Positions 10,053 to 21,461 of a stretch of DNA of 64,000 bases are shown here, one piece after another; the stretch's first letter is position 1; each line of letters starts with the position of its first letter. The stretch is from Hydractinia symbiolongicarpus (taxonomy: Eukaryota > Cnidaria > Hydrozoa > Anthoathecata > Hydractiniidae), in NCBI RefSeq assembly GCF_029227915.1, contig NC_079889.1, positions 62,001 through 126,000 on the forward strand, in the 5' to 3' direction. The translations under genes were made by a program, and so were the position numbers. The notes under the pieces are model-generated. The model saw only the letters and a list, made by a program, of their open reading frames with translations, made no database searches and was not told where the DNA came from.

Positions 10053-12975
10053 ATGTTGAATTTGCTAACGATTGCAGTTGCTGCATTTTCGTTGGTCTAT
10101 GCTGGTTGCAGTCTGTATAAATCTGATAGTAAACTATTAGATGGCGTTATAACAAAATATTTAAAGGGAAAATCTGAAATGAGCTGTCTGTTGCATTGTA
10201 AACTGGATGGACGATGTGATGAAGCCATGTTTAAAATGGATAATAAGCAAAAGAGAAGTGGAGAATGCTGGTTTGTTAAAAAGGATTTTCCTAATGGACA
10301 AGAAGAGATGGAGAAACTAAAAGAAGATAAATCTATTAAAACCTATAAGAAGGTAAGCGCTAAAAATTGTTTTTAAATTGTTTTTGTTGTTTTTTTGACA
10401 GATTTCGGTAGGAATGCCAACTAATTTTTAAATTATGCATTTTAAATTATTAACGTCCAAAAAATGGTCACATGACCGATTTTTTAGACATTTGCAGACG
10501 TTCGAAAATTTTAACGTTTGAAAAATTTTGTTGCCCGAAGATTTAAGTTTCCGAACTAAATACAATTTTTCTTATACAGGGTTTCCAACGAAAATATGAT
10601 ATCAAATTTCCTGACATTTTCTGACTTTTTGAGGTCAAATTCCCTGACTTTGTTTAGAAATTCTACAGCCAAACAGAAAAACATACTAAAGACAATTAAT
10701 TCTGATATACATCACAACTAAATCTCGGTATAGGTACGGGAAATAGCAAAGCACGGTTTATTTGTTACGTGGTGTCATTCGTAAAGAGTGAGCCAATGAC
10801 AAAAATTTTCAGGATTTACGTACAGGGCACTTTGGGTACACTCATAAGCGCAAGAAATGCACACATAAAATTTGGTACTTATTACAAAAATACCACTGGC
10901 TTTGTTTAACCTCGACGTTGTTTGATGTTGTTCTTACAGGTAGCTTAGCTACCCTATAGCTAGATTTAGGATTAAACTAGCATTTATTACTTAATACTCA
11001 GTAAAATAAGTCAAGTTTGAATAATAAACTTTTTCGCTATAGCTAGCTAGACTAAGTATGAAAGGACAAGGCTGAGCTTTTTAGCTAGGTTAAAAGTCAA
11101 AACTTAAGAGGAAAATTACATCACAGTTTTTAAAATTGTATTACACATATTTGAGAACACCTGCGGGTAAATTCATTGTTCATCAAGTTACCCCATATGG
11201 GTAATATGGAAGATTTCTTCGTAAAAATCAGAAACTTTTTTTTTTTGGATTACTTTCACATTAACAAAAATTAAAATCCTAATGTCATATACATAAGCTA
11301 TGCAACAACTTTTGCAGAAAAAAAAATAAAAACACAAAAAATAAAAAGTTTGTTATTAAAATATTAACTTTTTTCCTCAGCAAAATATGTTATAAAATTA
11401 ACCAGATGATGTTCCGCAAAACTCAAAAAATGAAAATAAAATAAAAAAGGCCAGACAATTCATCAAATATTTTGGGAGTGATACAGTGTTGGCGTGATGG
11501 CGTGCTTCTTTTCTGCAACCTGATAATAATTGTAAGACACCCAGAATAATTGGACTTCAAACTTCTTTAATTTTCTTTCTTTTTTGAACTTAACATGTAA
11601 TGTAGAAGTCTACATTTTTAGATTTTACCTCCATGTCTTGGATGTTATTTTGGTGAATGTGTGGTTGTAGACGACGCCAGGAAATGTGTGTGCAAAGGTA
11701 GGTTCTTTTCCCACAAACTCTGCTACGCGAAAAAAAAGCATTCACTAAAAAAACGACTTTGCTTCACGAAAACCAACGACTCTGTCACACGAAAAAACGA
11801 CTCGGCTTTACGAAAAACAATGGCTCCGCTACACGTAATGTTACAATTATGTTGTTTTGCCATTTATTTAAATCTAACGCCTGCACCAGACCTGTATAAT
11901 CATGCCATTAGTATATCATGTAGAAGAGCTCTATAGGCGAGGTCTTCTGAGATCGCCTACAGCTAATTTGTTTGCGACAATAGAATTTTTTATTTGGTTG
12001 GTTGACACCAATGGACACCAACCACCATTGGTTGACACCAATACAAAATACAAGAATTATACTGAAGCACCTACTGATGGCTGGCATGTAGCATTAACTG
12101 AGTCAAAGTTTAAAACAATCAATGTGAAGTTAGGGAATGCTAGTGAAAGAGTACATTGCGTTAAATATCAATTCATTTCGTTCGCAGTACTGTTTACCTA
12201 CGTTGTCTACCTGATGCGCGACGCTTAGTTTAGATATTAGTATTTAATATTACGTTTTACGTTCTTTTCAAATTGGCAAAACATTATAATGAGTTAACAG
12301 ATCAAAAAAGGCAGAGGATAAACATTCTTTTTCCATTTTTTATTCTCTATGTACCGAAAAAAAAAAATCAGAAAGAAACGTCTTGAGACATAATGTATTA
12401 AAAAATTTTGCCATAAAAAGTGTTTTTTTTATAAATGAAACAATTATAAATATAATGAAAAAAAGATAAGGAGCGGTATTTTTATCTTACACTTCAACAT
12501 ACTACATTTTTTTAATCATAAATACTATTTAATATTTTTTATAGAAAAATGGGAGTTATTAAAACAGAACGTTTGCTTCGGAGCACGTGCAAACCAATCT
12601 GGAAGCTTCTATATTCAACACGATGCAGTGTTAGCTGGTATAAAACTGCTCTATGCTGGTGGAATCGGCGTCACATGTGAAGAGGCTCACCCACTAACAA
12701 GATGGGGATGCCAGAATAATATTGGTGTGCTCGTTACAGATAATCAACGGAACATACTTTACCCGTCCATGAAATCCCTTAACACAACTTATTTTTTTTC
12801 CATGCCAGGATACGACTCCAACTCACCTTATCTGATTTTCAATGACACTACTTACATTTTTCACGAAGGAGAAGAGCTGAAATTGCACTACAGTGAAGCA
12901 TTTCTTGGAGGCAGCGTGTATGACAACAGTGGCGAAGCTTGTGCTAATATATTTGCAATTTTTTGCGACTTATAA
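10053..12975 (+). CDS. secreted PAN/apple-like protein, two or more exons
   Basis: Exon 1 (10053-10352) encodes a signal peptide (about residues 1-17, hydrophobic, cut near VYA-GC). A short PAN/apple-like segment follows with four cysteines (SCLLHC, GRCDE, GECWF). It ends KTYKK before the donor GTAAGC. The last exon ends at 12975 and encodes a cysteine-containing module beginning NVCFGARANQSGSF, then GGIGVTCEEA, RWGCQNN, MPGYDSNSPYLIFND and EACANIFAIFCDL. I recall this module as C-terminal in many uncharacterised cnidarian secreted proteins. Splicing is uncertain. The acceptor at 12567 (CAG before AAC) joins in frame, giving 235 residues. The stronger-looking acceptor at 12544 would need another exon to fix the phase. 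Likely role: extracellular binding or matrix; the ligand is unknown. Confidence 0.6.
11712..11845 (+). repeat. short degenerate tandem repeats in the intron
   Basis: Four or five variants of a roughly 28-base unit (ACGACTCTGCTACACGAAAAA type) lie in the intron of the PAN-domain gene. They create open frames on the plus strand that I do not regard as genes. Confidence 0.5.
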
Positions 12976-13515
12976 AATGCAATACTGTAGTAAAAGTTGA
13001 AGTAGTAGATAACGACACGTGTTTCTGCACAAATATGAAATACGGGACATTTTGAAAAGACATTTTCGCGCTTTTTTTTCGCGCACTTAGGTTTCACGCA
13101 CACTTAATTTTTGCGCACCCCTTACTTTTATTATATAAAAGAGAGGCTTAATGAACACATCAATGTATTATTGATGATTTTAAATTTAAAAGTTTACAAA
13201 ATAATAATTATCATTTGTTTTTCTCCTGTCTTTTAAATATAAAGAAACAGGATTTTTTTTAGCAACTCAATACTGGTACCTTCCTTTGCCAAATGTTTTT
13301 TGGTTTGAGTGACATAAATTCTGCACATAGTCATTTGTACCAGATACAGGAACATATTGGTTGCCTTTTTTCTCCAAGGTGTATGAGCTGATAAGCACAA
13401 AAGAAAGGGAAGCTTGGTCGATGTTAACTACCAATTCTTTTGGTAACTTTGAACCACCCAACGAGATCGTTAATTTTTGAAGATATTATTTCGGTTTGTC
13501 TGTTCAGTATTCATA

Positions 13516-14232
13516 TTACTGTGGAAAGTTTATCATTTCTTGAACATGATAGTTTAGCAGGCGACGTTTCGGGAGATGTGTTGTCTTAAAACTCGACGAA
13601 GGATCTCGCTGGTACCTGGTACGAAGGGTAGGTGATGCGATAAATTCCTCTGATGTTTTCTTGTTGTCTCCGTTGCATCTTCTCTTCATTTTATTTTCTA
13701 CTTGCGTGATGACTTTTTGACTGTATCCATTTGCGATTAATGCATTTCTTACATGTCGAAATTCTTCTTTCCTCTCCTGTTTTTCACTGACTACGCTGTT
13801 GGCACGATTCAGTAATGAAGATATGACACTTTCTTTGCAAGATTTCTGATGGTTTGATTCGAAGTTCAGGTACTGGTCATTGTGTGTTGGTTTACGATAC
13901 ACTGAAACTGAAATGGAACCATTCTTGCTTTTGACCGTTTGATCGTTAATTTTCTTGTAAAATGAAAATCTGATTTCAATCAAGCCAGGGGCTTTTAAAG
14001 GCTTTAGAGATGTTGATTTACGTCTTACAGCGTTTAATCTTTTGAAGATACTCTGGCACCCTTTGATAGTGAATTTGACACTACTCCCGTTTTCTTTCAA
14101 AACAATTTTTTCGTTAGCAATAACTATACAAGTGGCTAAGCCGACAATGGTATGGAAATTAATCACTGCACCTGCGCTACGCATACTTCGAACCATGTGC
14201 ACAACTTTCGTATTGATTTCTGTCGCTAGCAT
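13516..14232 (-). pseudogene. chimeric transposon ORF: transposase-type N-part fused to Penelope RT C-part
   Basis: One open frame of 238 codons joins two unrelated mobile-element pieces. Residues about 1-85 resemble the helix-turn-helix/linker region of pogo/Tigger-like transposases (TKVVHMVRSMRSAGAVINF and FKRLNAVRRKSTS). Residues about 100-165 match the end of the reverse transcriptase of Penelope-like elements (SVYRKPTHNDQYLNFESNH, SSLLNRANSVVS, ALIANGYSQ). The remainder is a lysine/arginine-rich linker. No GIY-YIG domain follows. It is probably a remnant formed by one element inserting in another. Expression as a fusion is possible but unsupported. Confidence 0.6.
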
Positions 14233-16530
14233 CGTTTTTCTTCCTCTCTATTACGCCTCGTGTCCTTTTATTCCGCCACGCGTCTCTGCTGTACCGACGC
14301 CATCTACAGACGGACGGAAAAACGTTCGGATTTGTTTTTGTCCGAAAATTGTTCCGGCCGAAATTTGTGTCTGCCAAAAGTTTTTTTGTCCGAAAATATC
14401 GGTTTTTCAAAATTTTTTTAAATAGGAACAGTGCATAGAAATTATATATAAGGTAATCAGAAAATCAATAAAAACTGCAATTTTTGAACTTTTATTTTTG
14501 TTATTTTCACATTTGGCTGAGGCTTTATCAATAAGGTTGGATCCTGAAGACCCTTTCTTAGATCTTAATTGAATATAAGTACACTATAAATGAGTCTAGC
14601 CTTCTTTTTTTGTCATTTCCCGTAATCATTACTTTTGAAATTTGATTAAAATTTGTTCAAAGGACGTACTCATACATTTTTTGACTTTATAAATCTTGTC
14701 CGATATTTTTCCGCTGAAATAAAAAATTGTGTCCGAAAGTTTTCCGCCGCAAATTTTAGTTCTTAATGTATACTGTACCTCGACACTCTTTTCCGCAACT
14801 GTAGAGCGATTTTTGTCCAGTACATGACTCCACATATATATCATCAGAAAGTTACAATTCGAAGTTATAAACTACGTAGTTATAAAGCTACGTCAGCATT
14901 TCGAACTTTTGTTTCTTCACCTTTTATTTTTGTAACTGAATTTGATAACTCTAGTTCTTTTTCTTCTAACGACTTATCAATTTGTTGATTTACGGGTTTG
15001 TCACTTTTCTTCCATTTTTCACTTCTTGTGACTTTTGAAATGTTGAGGGTTAGCCTTGTAAAAAATAACACAGAAATGATTTACAAGTAAAAGAAAAAAA
15101 GGTTTTCTCCACGCCGCCAGTCAAAGGCTGTATAAAGAAGTTCGAAATACTCTTAGCGCAGCTTGACATTGGAAATCGATTTCATTCTAGACACCATGGC
15201 GTTAACGCTTAACGAAATAGGCACCAGCTTAACACAGACCCTGTTAAGGCTACGCAATGAGTACCAGGCTCTAGAGCGCTTCAAAATTAAATGTGCATCG
15301 CGTAGATTTTACGTCTACAGAATAACGCAGAAGCCGAAAATTGGTCAATAATTACATGTGAAACACGAGGAAGGAAAAATTGATCTTTTCGCGCAATGGT
15401 CATACAAAAGACAAACTATAGAAACATACTGATAACAGTTGGACACATCACGCTCGTGGGTCTATTTTATGAATTATAAGGTGGGATTTTGGGAAGCTCG
15501 TTTGTGAGAGACAAAAAGCAAAAGTTACGCTAACAGCGAGGTATTTTTAAAATTGAAGATGTTTTTAAAATATTGTTGTACCGAGATAAAACGTTATAAG
15601 AAAACGCGATGAAAGCGATAAAGAAAAATTCAGTGATAGTGAGTTCTTTCCTTCTAAAGAAATTGATATGCGAAACAAGATGCAGAAGTTACACCAGAAA
15701 AAAATAAAACGAGATAGGAAATAGCACTTAATAAAAGTTTGACATTGATAATTAATTTTATGAAAATTTTGTGCAGAAAAAGTCTCGTCATTTTTTTACC
15801 AATTTTGAGGACCTTTTAAACAGAAATATTGTGTACACTTAAATGCGCAAAAAATCAGCATTTCTGCGCAAAAATTTCTGGAATAAGTTATTAACTTTTT
15901 TACATGTTTCGTCACCATCTAACTGAAAAAGTTCTCTTCCAAAGAATCAACAGACATTATTTAGACGGGAAAGGGGCTAAATACAAGGAGTGGGTTGAAA
16001 AAAGAAATTACGGTAATACCATCCCCATTTATTAAATTATCTTTTGGGATATTAAAAACCTATTTTAATATCCAAGAAGCTGGTGTGACAGCGGGTGACC
16101 AGTACGTTAGTTATTGCACCCTTATCTTTCAGATCTCTAATTAAAGTCTACCTCCCTTCTTTGAAAAAATAACTTAATTTCATATGAAGAGCTGGAAAAG
16201 TTGTAAGAATTTATATCTTAATTTTACTCACGTTAGACTAGGAAGGTGAACTTTTGTATGCTCCCGCTTTTAGATTGTAACTTTCTTCGAAAAATTTGCT
16301 GTTAAACCCGTTTTCTTTGATGTTCACGATTTGCTAAGCTTTGTCTGAAGTATAACTATCAGAAATCATAGCACTTTATCCCCCATGTACATACAAAGCA
16401 CGTTGCTTCAGACGTATCCCCGACCGACAATATTTAAAAAATTTCAACAATTTCTCACTACCTGATACAGTAGATCCTCTGGATTCCCGAGTTAAAAAAC
16501 ATAACTACGATCAAAGAACGCAACAAAATA
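14233..16530. other. intergenic stretch with GTCCGAAAA-type repeats
   Basis: No convincing gene. Two related patches rich in GTCCGAAAATT and TTCCGCCG words lie at 14336-14402 and 14699-14765, probably decayed non-autonomous elements. A hairpin GGATATTAAAA...TTTTAATATCC is at about 16050-16077. Open frames here are short and lack family features. Confidence 0.4.
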
Positions 16531-16531
16531 T

Positions 16532-16537
16532 TTTATT
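16532..16537 (-). terminator. RPL15 polyadenylation signal
   Basis: AATAAA on the minus strand about 30 bases downstream of the RPL15 stop codon (16566-16568). Confidence 0.6.
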
Positions 16538-16565
16538 TTTCTTCTTCTCACTGTGACCAGTACAA

Positions 16566-17286
16566 TTATCTGTAGCGTCTTAGCGATACAATATTATGCT
16601 TTTTCCAGTTGGCACGTCGAGAGGAGCCAATGACCTTATTAAAGCCATGTCCTTTAGCCATTCCTCTGTTCTTCTTACCAGCAGCAGTAAGGCCGCGTAA
16701 TTCACGGTGTTTATGGACAGCACGACATATCCAATTGATGCGAGGATCTCTTCTAATTGCTTTATGATGTGGATCAACCATGATGACCTCAAAATACTTG
16801 TATGTCGAATCTTGCGCAATCCAGTATGAATTTAATACTCGTAACCCACCGCAGTGACGACCTGCACGCTCCTAAACGCAAAATAAATGAATTAGCAAAA
16901 TTAACAATACTTGCACTGGAACAACCGAACTTTTAATTTTTCATTGTCCATCAGATCATGTAGAAAAAACATCACTGATTGCATTTCAGTAGAACGGAAA
17001 TCACTTTTTGTTCATCATTTGGACAAATATCAATCCATATTTCTTAAGACCTAATTTTTATGAATACCAGTTACATATCCACCAAAATTTGAATTTGTTA
17101 ATCTAAACATTTGCTAACGAGAAATGTTTGCACAAGAGATTTTTGTGGCAAGATTCTGATACCATTTTAAATGGGGAATTTTTGTAGTTAACGACTGACC
17201 TTACTTTTGCAAATTCCGTGAAAACTGCTAACACTTTGATTTGGTCTTTGAAACATTTTTTCAGATGTGTATCACTGTATATAAAA

Positions 17287-17317
<31 letters not shown>

Positions 17318-17637
17318 AAAAGATTTACCTCAGCCACGGATCTAATGCTGCGTTGGAATTTAATTTGGTTAACACCCTCTCCCTTTGGCTTACCATAAGT
17401 GATACCTTTTGGGACTGGCTTCTTGCGTCCTCCACGTCTGACACGGATACGGTAAATAACATATCCTTGTTTGGCTTTATAACCTAATCTGCGAGCCTTG
17501 TCTGGACGTGTTGGTCGTGAAGCTCTGTGAATTGCACTTAAGTGGCGGAGTTGCCAACATCTAATTCGGAACAAAAACCTGAGCAAATCACTCTGTTTCT
17601 TTTTATAAAGCTCTTCCAAGTATTTGTAAGCACCCAT
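16566..17637 (-). CDS. RPL15: 60S ribosomal protein L15 (eL15)
   Basis: Two coding exons, 17637-17329 and 16871-16566, give 204 residues, the usual length of eL15. Exon 1 starts [17 protein letters not shown] and contains [20 protein letters not shown] and [13 protein letters not shown]. It ends SVAE before GTAAAT. Exon 2 starts [17 protein letters not shown] and contains [12 protein letters not shown] and [16 protein letters not shown]. It ends SLRRYR and a TAA stop. All landmark basic motifs of this large-subunit rRNA-binding protein are intact. Five bases before the ATG is an acceptor (CTTTCAG at 17649-17643), so a non-coding first exon, or a trans-spliced leader, must exist. The coding intron (16872-17328) carries a box C/D snoRNA and a CA microsatellite. 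Confidence 0.97.
16946..17024 (-). ncRNA. box C/D snoRNA in the RPL15 intron
   Basis: On the RPL15 strand, 79 nt begin with GTCCA and end with the complementary TGGAC, a terminal stem. Inside are box C ATGATGA (17018-17012), box D' CTGA (16989-16986), a C'-like GTGATG (about 16975-16970) and box D CTGA (16954-16951), all correctly spaced. Candidate guides are the 15 nt before D' (GTGATTTCCGTTCTA) and the 14 nt before D (TTTTTCTACATGAT). I could not assign an rRNA or snRNA target from memory. Hosting in a ribosomal protein intron, on the sense strand, is the classic arrangement. Two further copies lie at 22990-23065 and 25569-25644. Confidence 0.8.
17287..17312 (+). repeat. (CA)n microsatellite
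   Basis: Thirteen AC units, followed by an A-run, in the RPL15 intron close to the 5' splice site. Confidence 0.95.
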
Positions 17638-17645
17638 CGCACCTG

Positions 17646-19317
17646 AAAGAAAGAGGTAACTTTATTTTACAAAGGGTTTACTTTTAAATAACAAACTAAA
17701 AATTTTGATAGTTCACTTTTACTTTGGATTAATTACCATTGCCCATCCTTATTTTTTTATATATGTTGTTACTGTTTAACTTTTCCCTGGGTTTTCCCAA
17801 TTTTAAAAACATTTTCACTAAAACCTAAATTTGTGAGAATTAATTTTTGCAAAGTTTGCAAATAGCAATAATGTTAAACCAAGCCATGTGAGGATAATTG
17901 GGGAGACAGTTTAAAGCCTTTGGATGTTGCAGGGAGCAGTCTGGTATAGTGCAGACCCCTAATTGGGTCTGTGAGTAATAAATACTCTAGGACTACCCAA
18001 TTCATCGCCCTCCTGGAAATATGTTGTATACCCTCAATATTTATGAAGCTAGCCATGTAAAATAAGCACTTTTATCTCACAACACACAACCCTGTTAAGG
18101 GTCGTGGCTATCTTTGTAGACAACTCGCTAGAATTTCAACTATCTAATCTCAGGCTATGGTTCACTTGTCAATTTGAATGGCGGTGAAGGGAACGGAACC
18201 CTGGCCTCCTGCTAAAAGTGCAAAAACACTCCACGAAAGCTGTAAATCCCACTAGAGCCTCTCCATTTTCGTATTTTCTGTATACTCCGTTATGGTGAAA
18301 AGGGTTGCTGCACAATGATAAAAAAATCAAGATGGTATCATAATTACAAAATAGCCTGTTGAAATACGAAATAAATTTATGTGAAAACATAAAATTCTTT
18401 AGGTAAAGATGAGGTAGCCAGTATATATTTTTTCTACCAGCAGGAAACCTGAATACTTAAAGCAACCTTCCAAATTAGCGTCCGCATTTGGCACTGCCGA
18501 CGTAATTGATGTAAAATACTAAGATACCGTAGTTGCGTCGGCAAAAAAACTGCTGACGTAATTTTGTTGTGAAATTTTTAAGCTGCTCCCACTCCTTGCG
18601 ACTACAAGATAATGACATTCGATTTCCAGTAAGTTAGGCCATTATCACTAACTAAAATCATTCAGTCTACAGAAATGAAGTCCAGAAGTTATTTCTTCCA
18701 CACAACACAGCAGGCAATAAGTCAGCCCTGCCCTCGGTTTTGTAAGGAGAGTGGCAATTGGGTCTCCTGTACAGTTTTGCTTTACGTTAAACTGTGCCAG
18801 TGACAAGCATTTTTAAAGCATGCCACTGGCGACTTCTGTGATATACAACCTAATGATGCCCTAACCTAATGAATTTATCTTAAAACATAAAAAGTTGGCA
18901 GTGAACTATTAACCTAACGAAGTTCACCATCTGTAAGGTATGTAAAAAGACTTCTATTTCTACTTGTCATCGTCTTAGGAGATCAATGCATCGAATTGAA
19001 AGGTCTAGCCCTAATAAAAATTTTACTACAAAAAATATTGCCGACGCAAATCAGTTAAATACAGTTGATAACAAGTTCGACTTAATTGTTTCTTATGGGA
19101 ATGATTAATAAATAAAAACTGTAGTATGTCACTTTTGATTGTCTGAAACTAATTTTATTTATACATGTATGAAACTTTTTATTTTTGTGTATAAAACATC
19201 TTTTTAAAATTTGTGCAATATTAAACATTTAAAAGGGCAAATGATTATACGCAATGAAAGGTTGCACATTCACTCAATCATGTTATTTTCCAGAATCTGG
19301 GAAAGACCTGTACTGCA
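17646..19317. other. region upstream of RPL15 coding exons
   Basis: No protein-coding exon recognised. It contains a plus-strand SINE body fragment at about 17880-18062 (GGTCTGTGAGTAATAAATAC ... GAAGCTAGCCATGTAAAATA). It also contains scattered GCCGACGTAATT-type words at 18480-18565. If the RPL15 first exon lies near 25.8 kb, this is part of its first intron. Confidence 0.45.
17880..18062 (+). mobile_element. SINE fragment, head missing
   Basis: It matches the body and 3' end of the SINE seen complete at 51890-51315 but in the opposite orientation. It includes AGACCCCTAATTGGGTCTG, the CCTGGAAATA segment and a terminal GCTAGCCATGTAAAATA. The tRNA-like head is not recognisable. Confidence 0.55.
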
Positions 19318-19631
19318 TTAAAGGGGAACTCCAGTAAAAATCACTTTTTTCTTTTTTGTTTTATACGTACTCAGAAAAGCATAAGAAATCAAAAAAAACT
19401 TACTTCACTTGTTTTCCTTATTTAAAATCGTTGTACTAGCCTTCGCATATTCAATTTTTTTCTTATAAAAAAACAGACAGGCGCGATTTCATTTAGGACT
19501 GGACCCGATTATAAACAATGACATCACATCGTGCAGAAAGTTTAAGCGAGCGCAGAGAACGTTCATGTTAAGACCTCTGGCTTACATTTAAATCGCTTTT
19601 TGTATGTAAATTACGTTTAAATCTTTAAAAA

Positions 19632-21438
19632 ATGGTTAGTTGCTCTGCGTTTGGATGTACCAATCGATCAGAAAAGTGTAAAGAAGTCAGTTTTCACAGA
19701 ATCCCGTCTGTGAAAAAGAAAGAACTCAGACAAAAATGGCTAAACAAAATACGTCGTACAGGTGATCTACCAAGCGATCGAAGTTTTTATATTTGTTCGT
19801 CGCACTTCACAGATAGTTCTTTTAAAAGGGATCTCCAGGTAATAATCTTCCATATTAAAATATTGCCACTTCGTAAAAATGCCATTTTAGCTAGTCAACG
19901 CGATCAAAGTTTCTTATTTCTTCTTCATTTCATTATTTGTACTTATATCCACAACACAACCAAATAACGTTTTCTACATATTTATATTATAAAAGAACAT
20001 TATACCAATTTCCAATACAAAGTTATCTAGTTAGACATGTATCTTTCGTAGCGCTCGTAAGTTTCTATTCTTTGTTTTTCAAAAAAGAAGCTTTTTGATG
20101 GAAGGACCTGCCGAATATTTTCAGGGGGTAAATGTGCCCATTTTATTAGCATCATTTCATCGGCGCTACTTCTAATCTTTGTTTATTTAGGCTGAACTTA
20201 CTGGTATCAAAAGAAAGAGACAGCTGACCGAGGATGCTGTTCCAACAATTTTTTCTTTTAGTAAGCCTGAAAATTCAAGAGAATCGACATCAAAAAGATT
20301 GGAAACTTTCGCTAAAAAACAAGTGTGTTTTTAAAATTTATGCTATTGCCAAAATGTGAGTTGTGCCTGTCTTTTTTCTTGGAAGTTATTCTGATCATTT
20401 TTTTTCTAGTGTGTTGCAAAGGCTTTAAGTGTGGAGGATGATGTTGACCTTGAAGTATACGCTGAACAAGAAATAATTTCATTGGTTAAGGAACAAGGCG
20501 TTAGTGCAATTGTGGAAACGGTAGAGAAATCGGTTGGTGCCAATACTTTTACCAGGTCCGTTAGAACACAATGTGATCCCTTAGAGGCAATTCATCCTGA
20601 GATACAACCAACGAAGGATGTTTTAAAAGTGAAATTTACTCTTCCGCACGGACGATGTAAGTCTACTAACACCGACCTATCCTTTCCTCCGCAAGCTGAC
20701 GTGACATTCTTGCTGAATGCAAATATGGAAAGTGATCATGATATCGTCTCTGGTGATGAGTGCCCTTCTGATGATTCTTTATACTCACCGCAATTACAAA
20801 TTCACATCGACGACAGTTATGATGAAAATATCAGCGAAGAAGAGTCTTTTGACACTGCTGAATGTAATCCAGGGCTCAAAAGCGACGCACAATTTCTTGT
20901 TTTCTGGTCTTGTCTGTTGACATTATTTCAAGTTTGTTTCACGTGTTTACAAAAAACGTGCATTACTCGTGTGGTAAAACGTGGAACTCTTATCATTGTT
21001 ACTAGTATTTGTCCAAATAAACATGTTTTCAGCTGGCAGTCTCAACCTATCGTAAATGGAAGAGCAGCAGGGAACTTATTACTTTCTGCAGCCATATTGT
21101 ATTCCGGAAACACATACGCCCGCATTGCCGAAATGATGAGTATTTTGAGGCTTCAGTTTATCTCGGGGACTAATTGTGAACAGGCTGTTACCAAAAAAGG
21201 AGTACTCCGCTATAAACAAGTCTTTTCACGAGTAACACAATCCTGGGTCGTAAAAAAAATTACCGAGAAGAAAGAAAAGGCGTATTTAGCAGAATTAATG
21301 ACGGCTACTTTGGAACCAATCGACAACGAAAAAGATAAGTTACCACAAACAGGAGAAATTGCTGAAAGAATAACAGAGGTTGAAAAACCCAACAAAAGCG
21401 ATGCCATTAAAGCCATCAGGACAAGATTTAAAACGTGA
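19632..21438 (+). CDS. THAP-domain Kolobok transposase with internal deletion
   Basis: Three exons, 19632-19838, 20191-20322 and 20410-21438, join in phase 0 to give 455 residues. Residues 1-69 form a THAP zinc-finger DNA-binding domain (MVSCSAFGCTNR, HRIPS, W in RQKWLNKI, CSSHF, with the C2-CH metal ligands). Exon 2 carries the usual post-THAP AVPTIF motif. Exon 3 has an acidic linker, then FLVFWSCLLTLFQVC, GRAAGNLLLSAAILYSGNTY (Kolobok-specific), and jumps to the family C-terminus RYKQVFSRVTQSWVVKKITE. The segment normally between these, which should hold the catalytic acidic residues, is missing without loss of frame. The product could bind transposon ends but probably not cut. Whether it acts as a repressor is inference. 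Confidence 0.75.
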
Positions 21439-21461
21439 CTTTTTTATTTTTTTATTTTTAT

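Noticed and set aside
11661-12228. Two overlapping plus-strand ORFs (91 and 108 codons)
   Set aside because: They lie in the PAN-gene intron and derive partly from short tandem repeats and a GGTTGACACCAAT repeat; no protein features.
17272-17312. Long VCVCVC open reading frame at the end of RPL15 exon 1
   Set aside because: It is read-through of the (CA)n microsatellite in the intron; the donor GTAAAT at 17328 ends the exon.
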